DNA from: Saccharopolyspora hordei
GTDB taxonomy: Bacteria > Actinomycetota > Actinomycetes > Mycobacteriales > Pseudonocardiaceae
NCBI RefSeq assembly: GCF_013410345.1
Contig: NZ_JACCFJ010000001.1
Coordinates: forward strand, 5,007,001-5,071,000
Direction of reading: 5' to 3'
DNA: 64,000 nt
Below are positions 30,082 to 38,977 of the stretch, in pieces (within the stretch, counting starts at the first letter, position 1; each line of letters begins with the position of its first letter). The translations under genes were made by a program, and so were the position numbers. The notes beneath the pieces are model-generated. The model was not told the DNA's origin. It ran no database searches and saw only the letters and a list, made by a program, of their open reading frames with translations.

Positions 30082-30981
30082 TCACCGCTGGGTGGCCTGC
30101 GCGTACTGCTCCGGGGTCAGCTGACGGCCCTGCTGGATGCGGACCAGCTCGGCCAGCAGCGGCGCCGCCTGGTCCGGCGGCAGCGCCTGGAACGCCGCCT
30201 TGATCGCCTCCGGGTCCGCCGCACCGGCCTGCGTCGGCACCGCGGGCGCCTGCCCTCGCGCCACCACGGTGTTCACCAGGTCCACGAGCATCGCGACGAT
30301 GGTGCGGGGCCCGACCTCGGTGTGCCAGCCCTGGATCTCGCCGTTCGGCCCGCGCGGACCGAGCAGCTCGTGCTCCAAGCGCCGCAGGATCGCGTCCTGT
30401 TCCGGGGTCATCTGGTCCTCCTGGTCCTTGTTCCCGAGGTCGGCGCGGAACCGGTCCATGTCGACGTGACCGGGGTCGATCTTGCCTCTGACGCTGGTCT
30501 CCTTGTGGCCGCGCGCGGCGTCCACCGGACGGCCCAGGTGCTCGAGCACCGCGCGGGTCGCCGTCACCGCCGCCCGGTACTGCTCGGGGCTCGGCCCCTG
30601 GTCCTCGCCCTGGTAGTCCCACTCGAAGCCGACGTAGAGGGTGTTGCCGTCGCCCGCCGGGTTGGGGCCGGACGCCTTCGCCTCGCCCGCGTGGTTGGCG
30701 CGGCCGGCGGCGATCATGTGCACCACCCCGTCGAAGCCGATCACCGCGTGGCACAGCGGCCCCTCGAGGTCGGGGCGACCGTCGATGCACAGCTGGACGC
30801 TGGGCGCCGGGTCCTCGTAGGACGCCGGGGTCGCGGTGTGGTGCTCCAGCACGCCGACCGGTGCCGGCAGCGGCCCCGAGGTGGCGCTGCGCTCCTGCCA
30901 CCCGTCGGTCTCGACCACCGTCAGTCCCGCCGCGCGCAGCGTGTCCGCCAACCAGACGAGGGGCAACGCCAACCTGATCAC
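30082..30981 (-). CDS. N-acetylmuramoyl-L-alanine amidase, endolysin-like
   Basis: About 299 aa. The Amidase_2/PGRP domain (about 40-190) has the zinc motif VLEHHTATPASYEDP, the substrate wall GPLCHAVIGFDG and ANHAGEAK, and the late ligands in GHKETSVRGKIDPGHVD. The C-terminal part (QDAILRRLEHELLGPRGPNG, GPRTIVAMLVDLVNTVVARG) resembles C-termini of actinophage endolysins. No signal peptide is evident, so it may be a domesticated phage lysin. GTG at 30981 precedes LALPLVWLADTLRAAG; the start is uncertain and an ATG at 31041 is in frame. Confidence 0.75.
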   Translation of the reverse strand: MIRLALPLVWLADTLRAAGLTVVETDGWQERSATSGPLPAPVGVLEHHTATPASYEDPAPSVQLCIDGRPDLEGPLCHAVIGFDGVVHMIAAGRANHAGEAKASGPNPAGDGNTLYVGFEWDYQGEDQGPSPEQYRAAVTATRAVLEHLGRPVDAARGHKETSVRGKIDPGHVDMDRFRADLGNKDQEDQMTPEQDAILRRLEHELLGPRGPNGEIQGWHTEVGPRTIVAMLVDLVNTVVARGQAPAVPTQAGAADPEAIKAAFQALPPDQAAPLLAELVRIQQGRQLTPEQYAQATQR

Positions 30982-31250
30982 TCTCCCGGCTTGATCCGTT
31001 ACCCCATGGTGTCCCGCTCGGGTGCGGGCGACCACGGCCAAGTGCGTGAAAATCGCCGAGACCCGTCCAACGGGTGAGCCGCGGTCATCGACCGATCCAG
31101 CGATCCGCGGTGCCTGACCAGCGGCGATCAGCCCGCGCGCGCCCGCCTGCGGCCGGCCGTCCCCGGTCAGCGGCGGTCGCGGTGTGAGCGCTCCCCCACG
31201 CGCCGACCGGTGCCCGTCGGAGCTGATCAGCGACGTGCGATTCTGGAACC

Positions 31251-32465
31251 ATGAGCACCGAACGCGCAGGTGAGCGGGACACCGGTACGCAGCGGCAGAT
31301 CTCCGCGGCGACCCTCCGCCGCCTGGAACGCGCTTCGGGCGGGCTGGCCGGGGCCAGCGTCAGCGCGATGGAGCAGCGGCTGCCGTGGTTCCGCCGGTTG
31401 CCCGCGGACCAGCGCGCCAGCGTGCTGCTGGTGACCCAGACCGGCGTGTCCAACTTCGTGGCCTGGCTGCAGGACCCCACCGAGGCGATCCGGTTGACCG
31501 CCGAGGCGTTCCGCGCCGCCCCGCGCGACCTGTCCCGCTGGGTCAGCCTGCGGCAGACCCTGGAGCTGGTGCGGGTCGCCATCGACGTGTTCGAGCAGCG
31601 GCTGCCGGAGCTGGCCGACGAGCAGAACGAGCGCACCCTGCTGACCGAGTCGATCCTGCGCTACACCCGCGAGATCGCCTTCGCCGCGGCGACCTCCTAC
31701 GCGGCCGCCGCGGAGGCGCGCGGCGCGTGGGACGCGCGGCTGGAGGCGCTGGTGGTCGACGGCATCGTGCGGGGCGACGCCGAGGAGTCGCTGCTGTCCC
31801 GCGCCGCGGCGCTGGGCTGGGAGCCCTCGTCGGAGGCCACCGTGCTGGTCGGCGGCGCGCCGTCCGACGACCCGCCGACCATCGTGTACCAGGTGCGCAG
31901 CCGCGCGGCGCGGGTCGGCTGCCCGGTGCTGCTCAGCGTGCAGGGCTCGCGGTTGGTGGTGGTCTTCGGCAGCACCGGCGACGAGCGCTCCGACCACGAG
32001 GCGGCGGTGCGGCTGACCGAGGCGTTCGACGACGGCCCGGTGGTGGTCGGGCCGACCGCGCCGAGCCTGGCCGAGGCGCACCGGTCGGCCGCGGACGCGA
32101 TGTCGGCGCTGCGCGCCGTCGTCGCCTGGCCCACCGCGCCCCGCCCGGTCCCCTCCGGCGACCTGCTGCCCGAGCGCGCGCTGGCCGGCGACCCGGAGGC
32201 GGAGCGGCAGCTGGTCGAGAAGATCGTGCTGCCGCTGGTGGACGCCGGCGGGTCGCTGATGGACACCGTCGACACCTACCTCGAGGTCGGCGGGGTGCTG
32301 GAGAACTGCGCGCGCCAGCTCTACGTGCACCCCAACACCGTCCGGTACCGGCTGCGGCGGGTGGCGGAGCTCACAGGCCGCACGCCCTCCAACGCACGCG
32401 ACGCGCACGTGCTGCGGGTGGGTCTGGCGGTCGGCAGGCTCGCCAAGGCGCGCGGCCTCTGGTGA
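31251..32465 (+). CDS. fasR: FasR, PucR-type activator of the fatty acid synthase operon
   Basis: 404 aa. PucR-family layout: an N-terminal ligand region (about 20-160; LASVSAMEQRLPWFRRL-like, here GASVSAMEQRLPWFRRLPAD), a central GGDEF-like region, and a C-terminal HTH_30 (LYVHPNTVRYRLRRVAELTG). Its position directly before fabD-fabH-acpP-fabF is that of S. coelicolor FasR and mycobacterial Rv2242, which activate this operon in response to acyl-CoA. The ATG at 31251 has no clear ribosome binding site and may be leaderless. Confidence 0.9.
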   Translation: MSTERAGERDTGTQRQISAATLRRLERASGGLAGASVSAMEQRLPWFRRLPADQRASVLLVTQTGVSNFVAWLQDPTEAIRLTAEAFRAAPRDLSRWVSLRQTLELVRVAIDVFEQRLPELADEQNERTLLTESILRYTREIAFAAATSYAAAAEARGAWDARLEALVVDGIVRGDAEESLLSRAAALGWEPSSEATVLVGGAPSDDPPTIVYQVRSRAARVGCPVLLSVQGSRLVVVFGSTGDERSDHEAAVRLTEAFDDGPVVVGPTAPSLAEAHRSAADAMSALRAVVAWPTAPRPVPSGDLLPERALAGDPEAERQLVEKIVLPLVDAGGSLMDTVDTYLEVGGVLENCARQLYVHPNTVRYRLRRVAELTGRTPSNARDAHVLRVGLAVGRLAKARGLW

Positions 32466-32660
32466 GCACAGGCGCCACGCGCGTCACCAGGACCTACCGG
32501 GTTTCACCGGCGCGTCACGAACCGGACACCCTCGACAACGAAATCCCCCTCGACGGCCTCCGGCGCGGGAACTGCTTGTAGACACCCCACAACTTTGCGC
32601 GCCGGACTTCGTCTGTCTCGACATCACTCCAACGGCGCTGCGACGTGTTCAGTAGCAGGT

Positions 32661-33581
32661 GTGATCGCGCTTCTAGCCCCCGGACAGGGGTCGCAGACCC
32701 CTGGGATGTTCCAACCGTGGCTCGAGCTGGACGGTGTCGCCGAGCGGCTCGGCGCCTGGTCCGAGCTGACCGGCCTGGACCTGGTGCGCCTCGGCACGAC
32801 CGCCGACGCCGAGGAGATCAAGGACACCGCGGTCACCCAGCCGCTCGTGGTGGCGCTGTCGCTGATCGCCGCCGAGGAGCTGCGCCGCCGCGTGACCGTG
32901 CCCGAGGGCACGCCGGTCGCCGGGCACTCCGTCGGTGAGCTGGCCGCCGCCGCGGTCGCTGGGGCGCTGAGCGCCGACGACGCGGTGGCGCTGGCCGCCG
33001 TCCGCGGCCGGGAGATGGCCGCGGCGTGCGCGCTGGAGCCCACCGGCATGTCCGCCGTGCTCGGCGGGGACGCCGACACCGTCGTCGCGCACCTGGAGCA
33101 GCTCGGCCTGGACCCGGCCAACCGCAACGGCGCCGGTCAGATCGTCGCGGCCGGACGGCGGCCCGCGCTCGAGCAGCTCGCCGACGAACCGCCGGAAGGC
33201 ACCCGCGTCCGGCCGCTGCCGGTCGCCGGCGCCTTCCACACCCGCTTCATGGCGCCCGCGCAGGACGCGCTGGCCAAGCACGCCGAGCAGGTCGTCGCCA
33301 CCGACGCGACCCTGCCGTTGCTGTCCAACGCCGACGGCGCGGTGGTGACCGACGCGGCCGAGATCGTGCGCCGCCTCGTCGACCAGGTGACCCGCCCGGT
33401 CCGCTGGGACAGCTGCATGGCCACCCTCGCCGACCGCGGTGTCGAGGCGGTCGTGGAGTTCCCGCCCGCGGGCACCCTCAGCGGCCTGGTGCGCCGCGAA
33501 CTCAAGGGCGTCAAGACCGTCGCTCTGAAGACCCCCGCCGACCTGGACAAGGTGGCCGACCTGCTCGGGAGCGACGAGTGA
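32661..33581 (+). CDS. fabD: malonyl-CoA:ACP transacylase
   Basis: 306 aa. It loads malonate onto ACP for fatty acid elongation. It starts IALLAPGQGSQTPGMF, has nucleophile Ser90 in AGHSVGELAAA, the Arg of AAVRGREMA, and His in GAFHTRFM. The GTG at 32661 matches the family's N-terminus; the longer open frame is not needed. It overlaps fabH by GTGA, so translation is coupled. The 195-base gap after fasR should hold the FasR-dependent promoter. Confidence 0.94.
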   Translation: MIALLAPGQGSQTPGMFQPWLELDGVAERLGAWSELTGLDLVRLGTTADAEEIKDTAVTQPLVVALSLIAAEELRRRVTVPEGTPVAGHSVGELAAAAVAGALSADDAVALAAVRGREMAAACALEPTGMSAVLGGDADTVVAHLEQLGLDPANRNGAGQIVAAGRRPALEQLADEPPEGTRVRPLPVAGAFHTRFMAPAQDALAKHAEQVVATDATLPLLSNADGAVVTDAAEIVRRLVDQVTRPVRWDSCMATLADRGVEAVVEFPPAGTLSGLVRRELKGVKTVALKTPADLDKVADLLGSDE

Positions 33582-34558
33582 GCAAGCCCCGCATCGCCCA
33601 GAACGCCAGCCCGGCAGGGACCCGCCTGCTCGGCTTCGGCAGCACCCAGGGCAACCGGATCGTCACCAACCACGACCTGGCCAAGGTCGTCGACACCAAC
33701 GACGAGTGGATCCGGCAGCGCGTCGGCATCATCCACCGCCGGCTCGGCGACGACGACCAGACCGTGGTGAGCATGGCGGTCGAGGCCGGCGCGAAGGCGG
33801 TCGCCGACGCGGGCCTGTCGCCGTCGGACATCGACCAGGTCATCGTGGCGACCTGCACCATGCCGGGCGGCATCCCGAACGCCGCGGCCCAGGTCTCCGA
33901 CCAGATCGGCATCAAGGCCAAGGGCGCCTTCGACCTCAACGCCGCCTGCGCCGGCTTCGTCTACGCGCTGTCCACCGCCTCGGACGCGGTGCGCGCCGGG
34001 TCGGCCCGCCACGTGCTGGTGATCGGCTCCGAGCGGTTCCAGGAGTGGCTGGACTGGGAGGACCGGGCGAACTGCATCATCTTCGCCGACGGTGCGGGCG
34101 CCGCGGTGGTCGGTCCGGCCGAGCAGCCCGAGATCGGTCCCGGCGTGCTGGGCAGCGCGGGCGACCTGGTCGACACCATCTACCTGCGCGAGGGCAAGTA
34201 CATCTACCAGGAGGGCCAGTCGGTCTTCCGGTGGGCGACGACCCAGATCGCCCCGGTGGCGGCGCGGGCGGTCGAGGCCGCCGGGCTCCAGCTGTCCGAT
34301 GTGGACGTCCTGGTCCCGCACCAGGCGAACCTGCGGATCGTGGAGGCCATCGCCAAGAAGCTGCAGTCGCAGGGTGCGCGTGACGACCTCGTGGTCGCCC
34401 GTGACATCGTCTACTCCGGCAACACGTCGTCGGCGTCCATCCCGCTGGCCATCGACCACATGCGCAGCGCCGGGGAGATCCCCAGCGGTGCCGTGATGCT
34501 GCTCGTGGGCTTCGGGGCCGGGCTGTCGTACTCGGCCCAGGTCGCCGTGTGCCCCTGA
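33578..34558 (+). CDS. fabH: 3-oxoacyl-ACP synthase III
   Basis: 326 aa. It condenses acyl-CoA starters with malonyl-ACP, the first step of the type II pathway. The catalytic triad is present: Cys124 in LNAACAGFVYAL, His in VPHQANLRI, Asn in YSGNTSSASIP. The GTG start lies within the fabD stop (GTGA). It sits between fabD and acpP as in streptomycetes; mycobacteria have no fabH in this cluster. Confidence 0.95.
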   Translation: MSKPRIAQNASPAGTRLLGFGSTQGNRIVTNHDLAKVVDTNDEWIRQRVGIIHRRLGDDDQTVVSMAVEAGAKAVADAGLSPSDIDQVIVATCTMPGGIPNAAAQVSDQIGIKAKGAFDLNAACAGFVYALSTASDAVRAGSARHVLVIGSERFQEWLDWEDRANCIIFADGAGAAVVGPAEQPEIGPGVLGSAGDLVDTIYLREGKYIYQEGQSVFRWATTQIAPVAARAVEAAGLQLSDVDVLVPHQANLRIVEAIAKKLQSQGARDDLVVARDIVYSGNTSSASIPLAIDHMRSAGEIPSGAVMLLVGFGAGLSYSAQVAVCP

Positions 34559-34619
34559 CCCCAGCTGCCGCGGGCCACGCGCCCGGGGCTGGCAACGCAA
34601 GTACCAGGAAGGAAACACC

Positions 34620-34859
34620 GTGTCCAACGAGGAAATCACCAAGGGTCTGGCCGCCATCGTCGAGGAGGTCGCCGGTGTCGACGCCGCGGACGTGACCGTC
34701 GACAAGTCCTTCGTCGACGACCTCGACATCGACTCGCTGTCCATGGTCGAGATCGCCGTGCAGGCCGAGGACAAGTTCGGCGTCAAGATCCCGGACGACG
34801 AGCTCGCCAACCTCAAGACCGTCGGTGATGCGGTGGACTACATCACCAAGAACGCATGA
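34620..34859 (+). CDS. acpP: acyl carrier protein
   Basis: 79 aa, acidic. The phosphopantetheine attachment site is Ser39 in DDLDIDSLSMVEIA. The GTG start is preceded by AGGAAGGAAA. Its TGA overlaps the fabF ATG (ATGA), coupling translation of carrier and condensing enzyme. Length and sequence are typical of primary-metabolism ACPs rather than polyketide ACPs. Confidence 0.95.
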   Translation: MSNEEITKGLAAIVEEVAGVDAADVTVDKSFVDDLDIDSLSMVEIAVQAEDKFGVKIPDDELANLKTVGDAVDYITKNA

Positions 34860-36100
34860 CGACCGAGGTCGTCATCACCGGGCTGGGCGCGACGACACCG
34901 CTCGGCGGGGACGTCGCGTCCACGTGGGACGGTGTGCTGAACGGCGCGACCGGCATCAAGCTCCTCGAGGAGGAGTGGCTCGACCGCTACGAGCTGCCGG
35001 CCAAGATCGGCGCGCCGCTGGCGGTCGAGCCCGCTGAGGTGCTGCCCCGCGTGCAGCTGCGGCGGATGGACCGCTGCGAGGCGATCGCCGTCATCGCCGC
35101 CCGCGAGGCGTGGGCGGACGCCGGCTTCGAGCTGCCCACCGACGAGTCCGAGCCGGTCGACCCGGACCGCCTCGGGGTGTCGCTGGGCACCGGCATCGGC
35201 GGCCCGCTCACCCTGCTCCAGCAGGACGACCTGCTGGAGACCCAGGGGCTGCGGAAGGTCTCGCCGCTGACCGTCCCGATGCTGATGCCCAACGGCCCGG
35301 CCGCGATGGTCAGCCTGGACCTGCGGGCCCGCGCCGGGGTGCACTCCCCCGCGTCGGCCTGCGCCTCGGGCGCCGAGGGCCTGGCCAAGGGCTTCGACCT
35401 GATCCAGCAGGGGCACGCGGACGTGGTGGTGGCCGGTGGCGCGGAGGCCTGCATCCACCCGATCACCGTCGCCGGGTTCGCCCAGGCCCGGACCCTGAGC
35501 ACCCGCAACGACGACCCGGACCGGGCGTCGCGCCCGTTCGACGTCGACCGCGACGGGTTCGTCCTGGGGGAAGGCGCCGGCGTGATGGTGCTGGAGAGCG
35601 CGGAGCACGCCAAGGCGCGCGGCGCGCGGATCTACGGCCGGCTGGCGGGCGTGGGCATCACCTCCGACGCCTACCACATCACCGGCAGCCCGCCGGACGG
35701 TCGCGGCCAGATCGCGGCGATGCGCAAGGCGATGCGCAGCGGCGGCCTGGAGCCGTCGGACATCGGGCACATCAACGCGCACGCGACGTCGACCGTGGTC
35801 GGCGACGTCGGGGAGGCCAACTCGGTGCGCAACGCCGTCGGTGAGGGTGCGGTGGTGACCGCGCCCAAGGGCTCGCTCGGCCACCTGGTCGGCGGGGCCG
35901 GCGCGGTGGAGAGCATCCTGACGGTCCTCTCGCTGCGCCACGGCGTCATCCCGGCGACGCGCAACCTCGAGAACCTCGACCCGAAGGTCGAGGTCGACGT
36001 GGTCGCCGACAAGCCGCGGCACGTGGAGCAGACCGCCGCGCTGAACAACGCCTTCGGCTTCGGCGGGCACAACGTGGCCCTCGCCTTCACCACGGCGTGA
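34856..36100 (+). CDS. fabF: 3-oxoacyl-ACP synthase II
   Basis: 414 aa. It elongates acyl-ACP. The catalytic Cys169 is in SPASACASGAEGLAK, the two histidines in NAHATSTVVGD and KGSLGHLVGGAGAVES, and GFGGHNVALAF closes the fold. The ATG overlaps the acpP stop. It is the last gene of the operon and is followed by a 16-bp bidirectional hairpin. Confidence 0.95.
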   Translation: MTTEVVITGLGATTPLGGDVASTWDGVLNGATGIKLLEEEWLDRYELPAKIGAPLAVEPAEVLPRVQLRRMDRCEAIAVIAAREAWADAGFELPTDESEPVDPDRLGVSLGTGIGGPLTLLQQDDLLETQGLRKVSPLTVPMLMPNGPAAMVSLDLRARAGVHSPASACASGAEGLAKGFDLIQQGHADVVVAGGAEACIHPITVAGFAQARTLSTRNDDPDRASRPFDVDRDGFVLGEGAGVMVLESAEHAKARGARIYGRLAGVGITSDAYHITGSPPDGRGQIAAMRKAMRSGGLEPSDIGHINAHATSTVVGDVGEANSVRNAVGEGAVVTAPKGSLGHLVGGAGAVESILTVLSLRHGVIPATRNLENLDPKVEVDVVADKPRHVEQTAALNNAFGFGGHNVALAFTTA

Positions 36101-36111
36101 TCACAGGCGTC

Positions 36112-36148
36112 GGGGGAGCGGGCTGAGCACGGCTCAGCCCGCTCCCCC
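36112..36148. terminator. bidirectional terminator of the fab operon
   Basis: GGGGGAGCGGGCTGAG (36112-36127) and CTCAGCCCGCTCCCCC (36133-36148), a 16-bp perfect stem with a 5-base loop between convergent genes. Confidence 0.85.
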
Positions 36149-36177
36149 GTTCTCGTCCGAGCCCCCGCCGGGGAGGG

Positions 36178-36762
36178 TCACTCCCGGCACTCCTGGACCA
36201 GGGCGCTGTTGGGCAGCTTGCTGGTGTCCAGGCGCAGCGAGCGCCCCGACTCGTCGAGGACCATCGGGTACACCAGGTTCCACTCCAGGCACGTCGACGG
36301 CACGTTCGCCGGGGCGTGCTCGACCTCCTGGAAGCTCTTGAAGGTGAGCAGCACCGCGAGCGACCCGTCCGGCCCGGTGTCGATCCGGTGCACGGTCATG
36401 TCGAGGTCCTCGGTCGAGCCGTAGTCGCGCATCCACTTGTCCTTGGGCAGCTCGGCCCACTTGCTCGGGACCACAGTGGACTTCCAGAGGTCGTAGTTGC
36501 GCGTGTTGATCGACCGGAAGTGGTTGTCCAGCACGACCATGACCGCGCGCTGGTCGGGGTGCTGGGCCGCACCCGCCGTGTACTTCACGCCCCCGGGGCT
36601 CTCGACCGCCACCGCGGGTTCAGCGGTCTCCGGCGGGACCTCCGGGACGTTCCCGCGCACCGGCTCGCGGTAGACCTGGTCGGCGAGCACCACACCACCA
36701 CCGGCACCGGCCAGCAGCACGACGATCGAGACCGGCAGACCCCACTTCACCCAGGAACGCAC
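36178..36762 (-). CDS. membrane-anchored extracytoplasmic hypothetical protein
   Basis: 194 aa from a GTG at 36762. A single N-terminal membrane helix (VSIVVLLAGAGGGVVLA) is followed by an outside domain with MVVLDNHFRSINTRNYDLWK, a pattern seen in NTF2-like accessory domains of actinobacterial cell-envelope proteins. One Cys pair (STCLEW ... VQECRE) could form a disulfide. It is convergent with fabF. Family not identified. Confidence 0.75.
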   Translation of the reverse strand: MRSWVKWGLPVSIVVLLAGAGGGVVLADQVYREPVRGNVPEVPPETAEPAVAVESPGGVKYTAGAAQHPDQRAVMVVLDNHFRSINTRNYDLWKSTVVPSKWAELPKDKWMRDYGSTEDLDMTVHRIDTGPDGSLAVLLTFKSFQEVEHAPANVPSTCLEWNLVYPMVLDESGRSLRLDTSKLPNSALVQECRE

Positions 36763-36818
36763 GGCCCCAAGCTTCGCACACCGCCACTCCGGGCACGGCC
36801 GTTTCGCTCGAGTCCGCG

Positions 36819-37334
36819 TCAGCCGACGCGGTGCAGCCAGGTCACCGGGGCGCCGTCGCCGGCGCGGCGGAAGGGTTCGAGCGCGTCGTCCCACGCCGCG
36901 CCCAGCAGCTGGTCCACCCGGTGCGCGAACGCCTCCGGCCCCTTGGCGTTGGCCGCCAGGGTGCGCAGCTGGTCCTCGCTGACCACGATGTCGCCGTTGG
37001 CGCTGGTGCAGGCGCGCCACAGGCCCAGGCCGGGGGCGTGGCAGAAGCGCTGCCCGTCCACCCCGGGGCTGGGGTCCTCGGTGACTTCGAAGCGCAGCAT
37101 CGGCCACGCGCGCAGCGCGCTGACCAGACGTGCTCCGGTGCCCGGCTCGCCCGTCCAGTTGCACTCCGCGCGGAGTTGACCGGGGGCTGCCGGTTGCGCC
37201 GTCCAGCGAAGTTCCGTCCGCGTGCCGAGTGCGCCAGAGATCGCCCACTCGACGTGCGGGCAGACCGCAGACGGCGACGAGTGGACGTAGACCACACCAG
37301 CGGTGTGGCCACGGTCGCTGCCACGGGTGCTCAC
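36819..37334 (-). CDS. DUF3145 protein
   Basis: 171 aa. It matches the actinobacterial DUF3145 family: GVVYVHSSPSAVCPHVEWA, TELRWTAQPAAPGQLRAE, GARLVSALRAWPMLRFEVTE, and DIVVSEDQLRTL. The start is a GTG at 37334. A DUF3145 gene next to fabF is a conserved actinobacterial arrangement. It is cytoplasmic by prediction and its function is unknown. Confidence 0.88.
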   Translation of the reverse strand: MSTRGSDRGHTAGVVYVHSSPSAVCPHVEWAISGALGTRTELRWTAQPAAPGQLRAECNWTGEPGTGARLVSALRAWPMLRFEVTEDPSPGVDGQRFCHAPGLGLWRACTSANGDIVVSEDQLRTLAANAKGPEAFAHRVDQLLGAAWDDALEPFRRAGDGAPVTWLHRVG

Positions 37335-37711
37335 TGCTGACCTCCGCTGTTCGACGAGGGACGTCTTCCCCTACGACCTCGCGAACCCGACGATCAACAG
37401 ATGCGGCGTCATTCTGCATCGGCCTCGTACCGTGCGCCACCAGAACGCTGCATCTCGCCACGCACGCCGCGGCGCCCCGGGTTGCGGACCTCCGATCGGC
37501 GCACACTGCTCCGATCAGGCGAAACCGCAGATCCCCGGCTGTTGAGCGGGGTTCTCGCGTCCCTCGCTAGCACCAACGAGGCAAGATCGAACGAGTGGTG
37601 GATACCACTCGATCGGAGGAATAGCGGATCGCCGCGACAACCCTCTCGCGCTCCGGCTAACGTCAGGGCCCGGACCGGGGGTGGACCGGGCTGCGGGAAA
37701 GGGGAGGTGCC
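37335..37711. promoter_or_regulatory. divergent intergenic region with an inverted repeat
   Basis: About 380 bases between divergent DUF3145 and the 418-aa membrane gene. CGAGTGGT (37592-37599) and ACCACTCG (37604-37611) form an 8-bp inverted repeat with a GGAT loop, in a locally AT-richer patch and followed by GGAGGAATAG. It may be an operator. No gene follows that ribosome-binding-like sequence. Confidence 0.4.
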
Positions 37712-38968
37712 ATGCGACTCGTGCGGCTCGACGCGGAGCCGACCAAGGTCGGCGCCGACATCCGCGCGGCCATCTCCGCGTGGGGCGCCGGCGACTCGGT
37801 GCTGGGCGGGGTCGCCGTGTTCAGCTGCCGCCCTCCGGGCGCTCCCCGGCCGCTGGACGCGGTGGTCGTGATGCCCCGCGGGGTGGTCGTCGTGCTCGGC
37901 GTGGACCTGCCGGAACCGGCGCTGAAGGTGGACGCACCGGTGCACACGCCGTGGACGGTGGACGGTTGGCCGCTGGTGCGCGCCGAGGGCGCGGTCAACC
38001 CCGCGCTGGAGGCGCTCGAGTCGGCCGCGGCGCTGGCGCGCAGCCTGCAGTCCCGCGACCTGGAGCCGATGCCGGTGGCCGCCGTCGTGGTCGTCGGCCC
38101 CTACGCCGGGCAGGTCACCCAGCCCACGACGGACCTGCACCGCGGCGTCCGGGTCGTCGCGCCGAACACCACCTCGATCCTCTCCGCCGCCCGCGAGCTG
38201 GCCACCTACGAGCGCGCCTGCCCGGTGGAGCCCGCGCAGCAGCTGCTGCGGGTGCTCGACGAGTCCTGCGAGTTCAGCGCCGCCGACCTGGTCGAAGAGG
38301 GCTTCCCGGAGTCGGGGGTCACCGACCTGGCCTCCGCGGACACGATGCTCATCCCCAAGTTCAGCGAGTCGCTGACCACGAAGTTCACCGAGTCCGCGGT
38401 CGGGCGCCGGCTCACCCGTCCCGCCGTGCTCCTCGCGGCCGCGGCGGTGCTGGTCGTGCTGCTCGGTGCGCTGGTCGCGTGGCTGGTGTTCGGCGGCACG
38501 GCCGCCGCCCCTCCCCCACCGTCGGCGCCGGTCCAGCGCGTCGACGGCCTGGAGTTCGCGCAGCGGACGACCGGTCGCGAGCAGACCTGCGCCCCGCACG
38601 CCTTCGGCGACGTCCAGCGCTGGTTCGAGCAGCACCCCTGCCGGGGCCTGACCCGCGCGGTGTTCGACACCCGGGTGTCCGGCCAGCCGGCCGCGGTGGC
38701 GGTCGCGATCGTCGAGCTCCCGGACGAGCAGGCCGCGCGCGAGCTCCGCGAGCTGGCCGAGCGGGCCGGGACCGGCGGGGTGACCGACCTGGTCGCCGAG
38801 GGCGGGGGCCGGCCGGACGGCTTCGCCGACGCCGCCCAGGTGGTGCAGCAGAGCGGCGCGGAGGTGCGGATCGTGCAGACGGTGTGGCGGGACCGGGGCT
38901 CCTCCCCCGACGACGTGGAGCTCCGCGCGCTGGCCGAGCGCGGTCTGCGCCTCACCCCGCGGCCCTGA
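37712..38968 (+). CDS. hypothetical bitopic membrane protein
   Basis: 418 aa. A cytoplasmic N-terminal domain of about 230 residues (FSCRPPGAPRPLDAVVVMPR, VVVLGVDLPEPALKV, VAAVVVVGPYAG) looks like an alpha/beta nuclease- or NERD-like fold but without motifs I can confirm. One membrane helix (about 236-257) and a Pro-rich linker (AAAPPPPSAPVQ) lead to an external domain with two Cys (EQTCAPHAFGD, EQHPCRGLTRAVFDT). The ATG at 37712 follows GGGAGGTGCC. Function unknown. Confidence 0.75.
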   Translation: MRLVRLDAEPTKVGADIRAAISAWGAGDSVLGGVAVFSCRPPGAPRPLDAVVVMPRGVVVVLGVDLPEPALKVDAPVHTPWTVDGWPLVRAEGAVNPALEALESAAALARSLQSRDLEPMPVAAVVVVGPYAGQVTQPTTDLHRGVRVVAPNTTSILSAARELATYERACPVEPAQQLLRVLDESCEFSAADLVEEGFPESGVTDLASADTMLIPKFSESLTTKFTESAVGRRLTRPAVLLAAAAVLVVLLGALVAWLVFGGTAAAPPPPSAPVQRVDGLEFAQRTTGREQTCAPHAFGDVQRWFEQHPCRGLTRAVFDTRVSGQPAAVAVAIVELPDEQAARELRELAERAGTGGVTDLVAEGGGRPDGFADAAQVVQQSGAEVRIVQTVWRDRGSSPDDVELRALAERGLRLTPRP

Positions 38969-38977
38969 GCGCACCGG

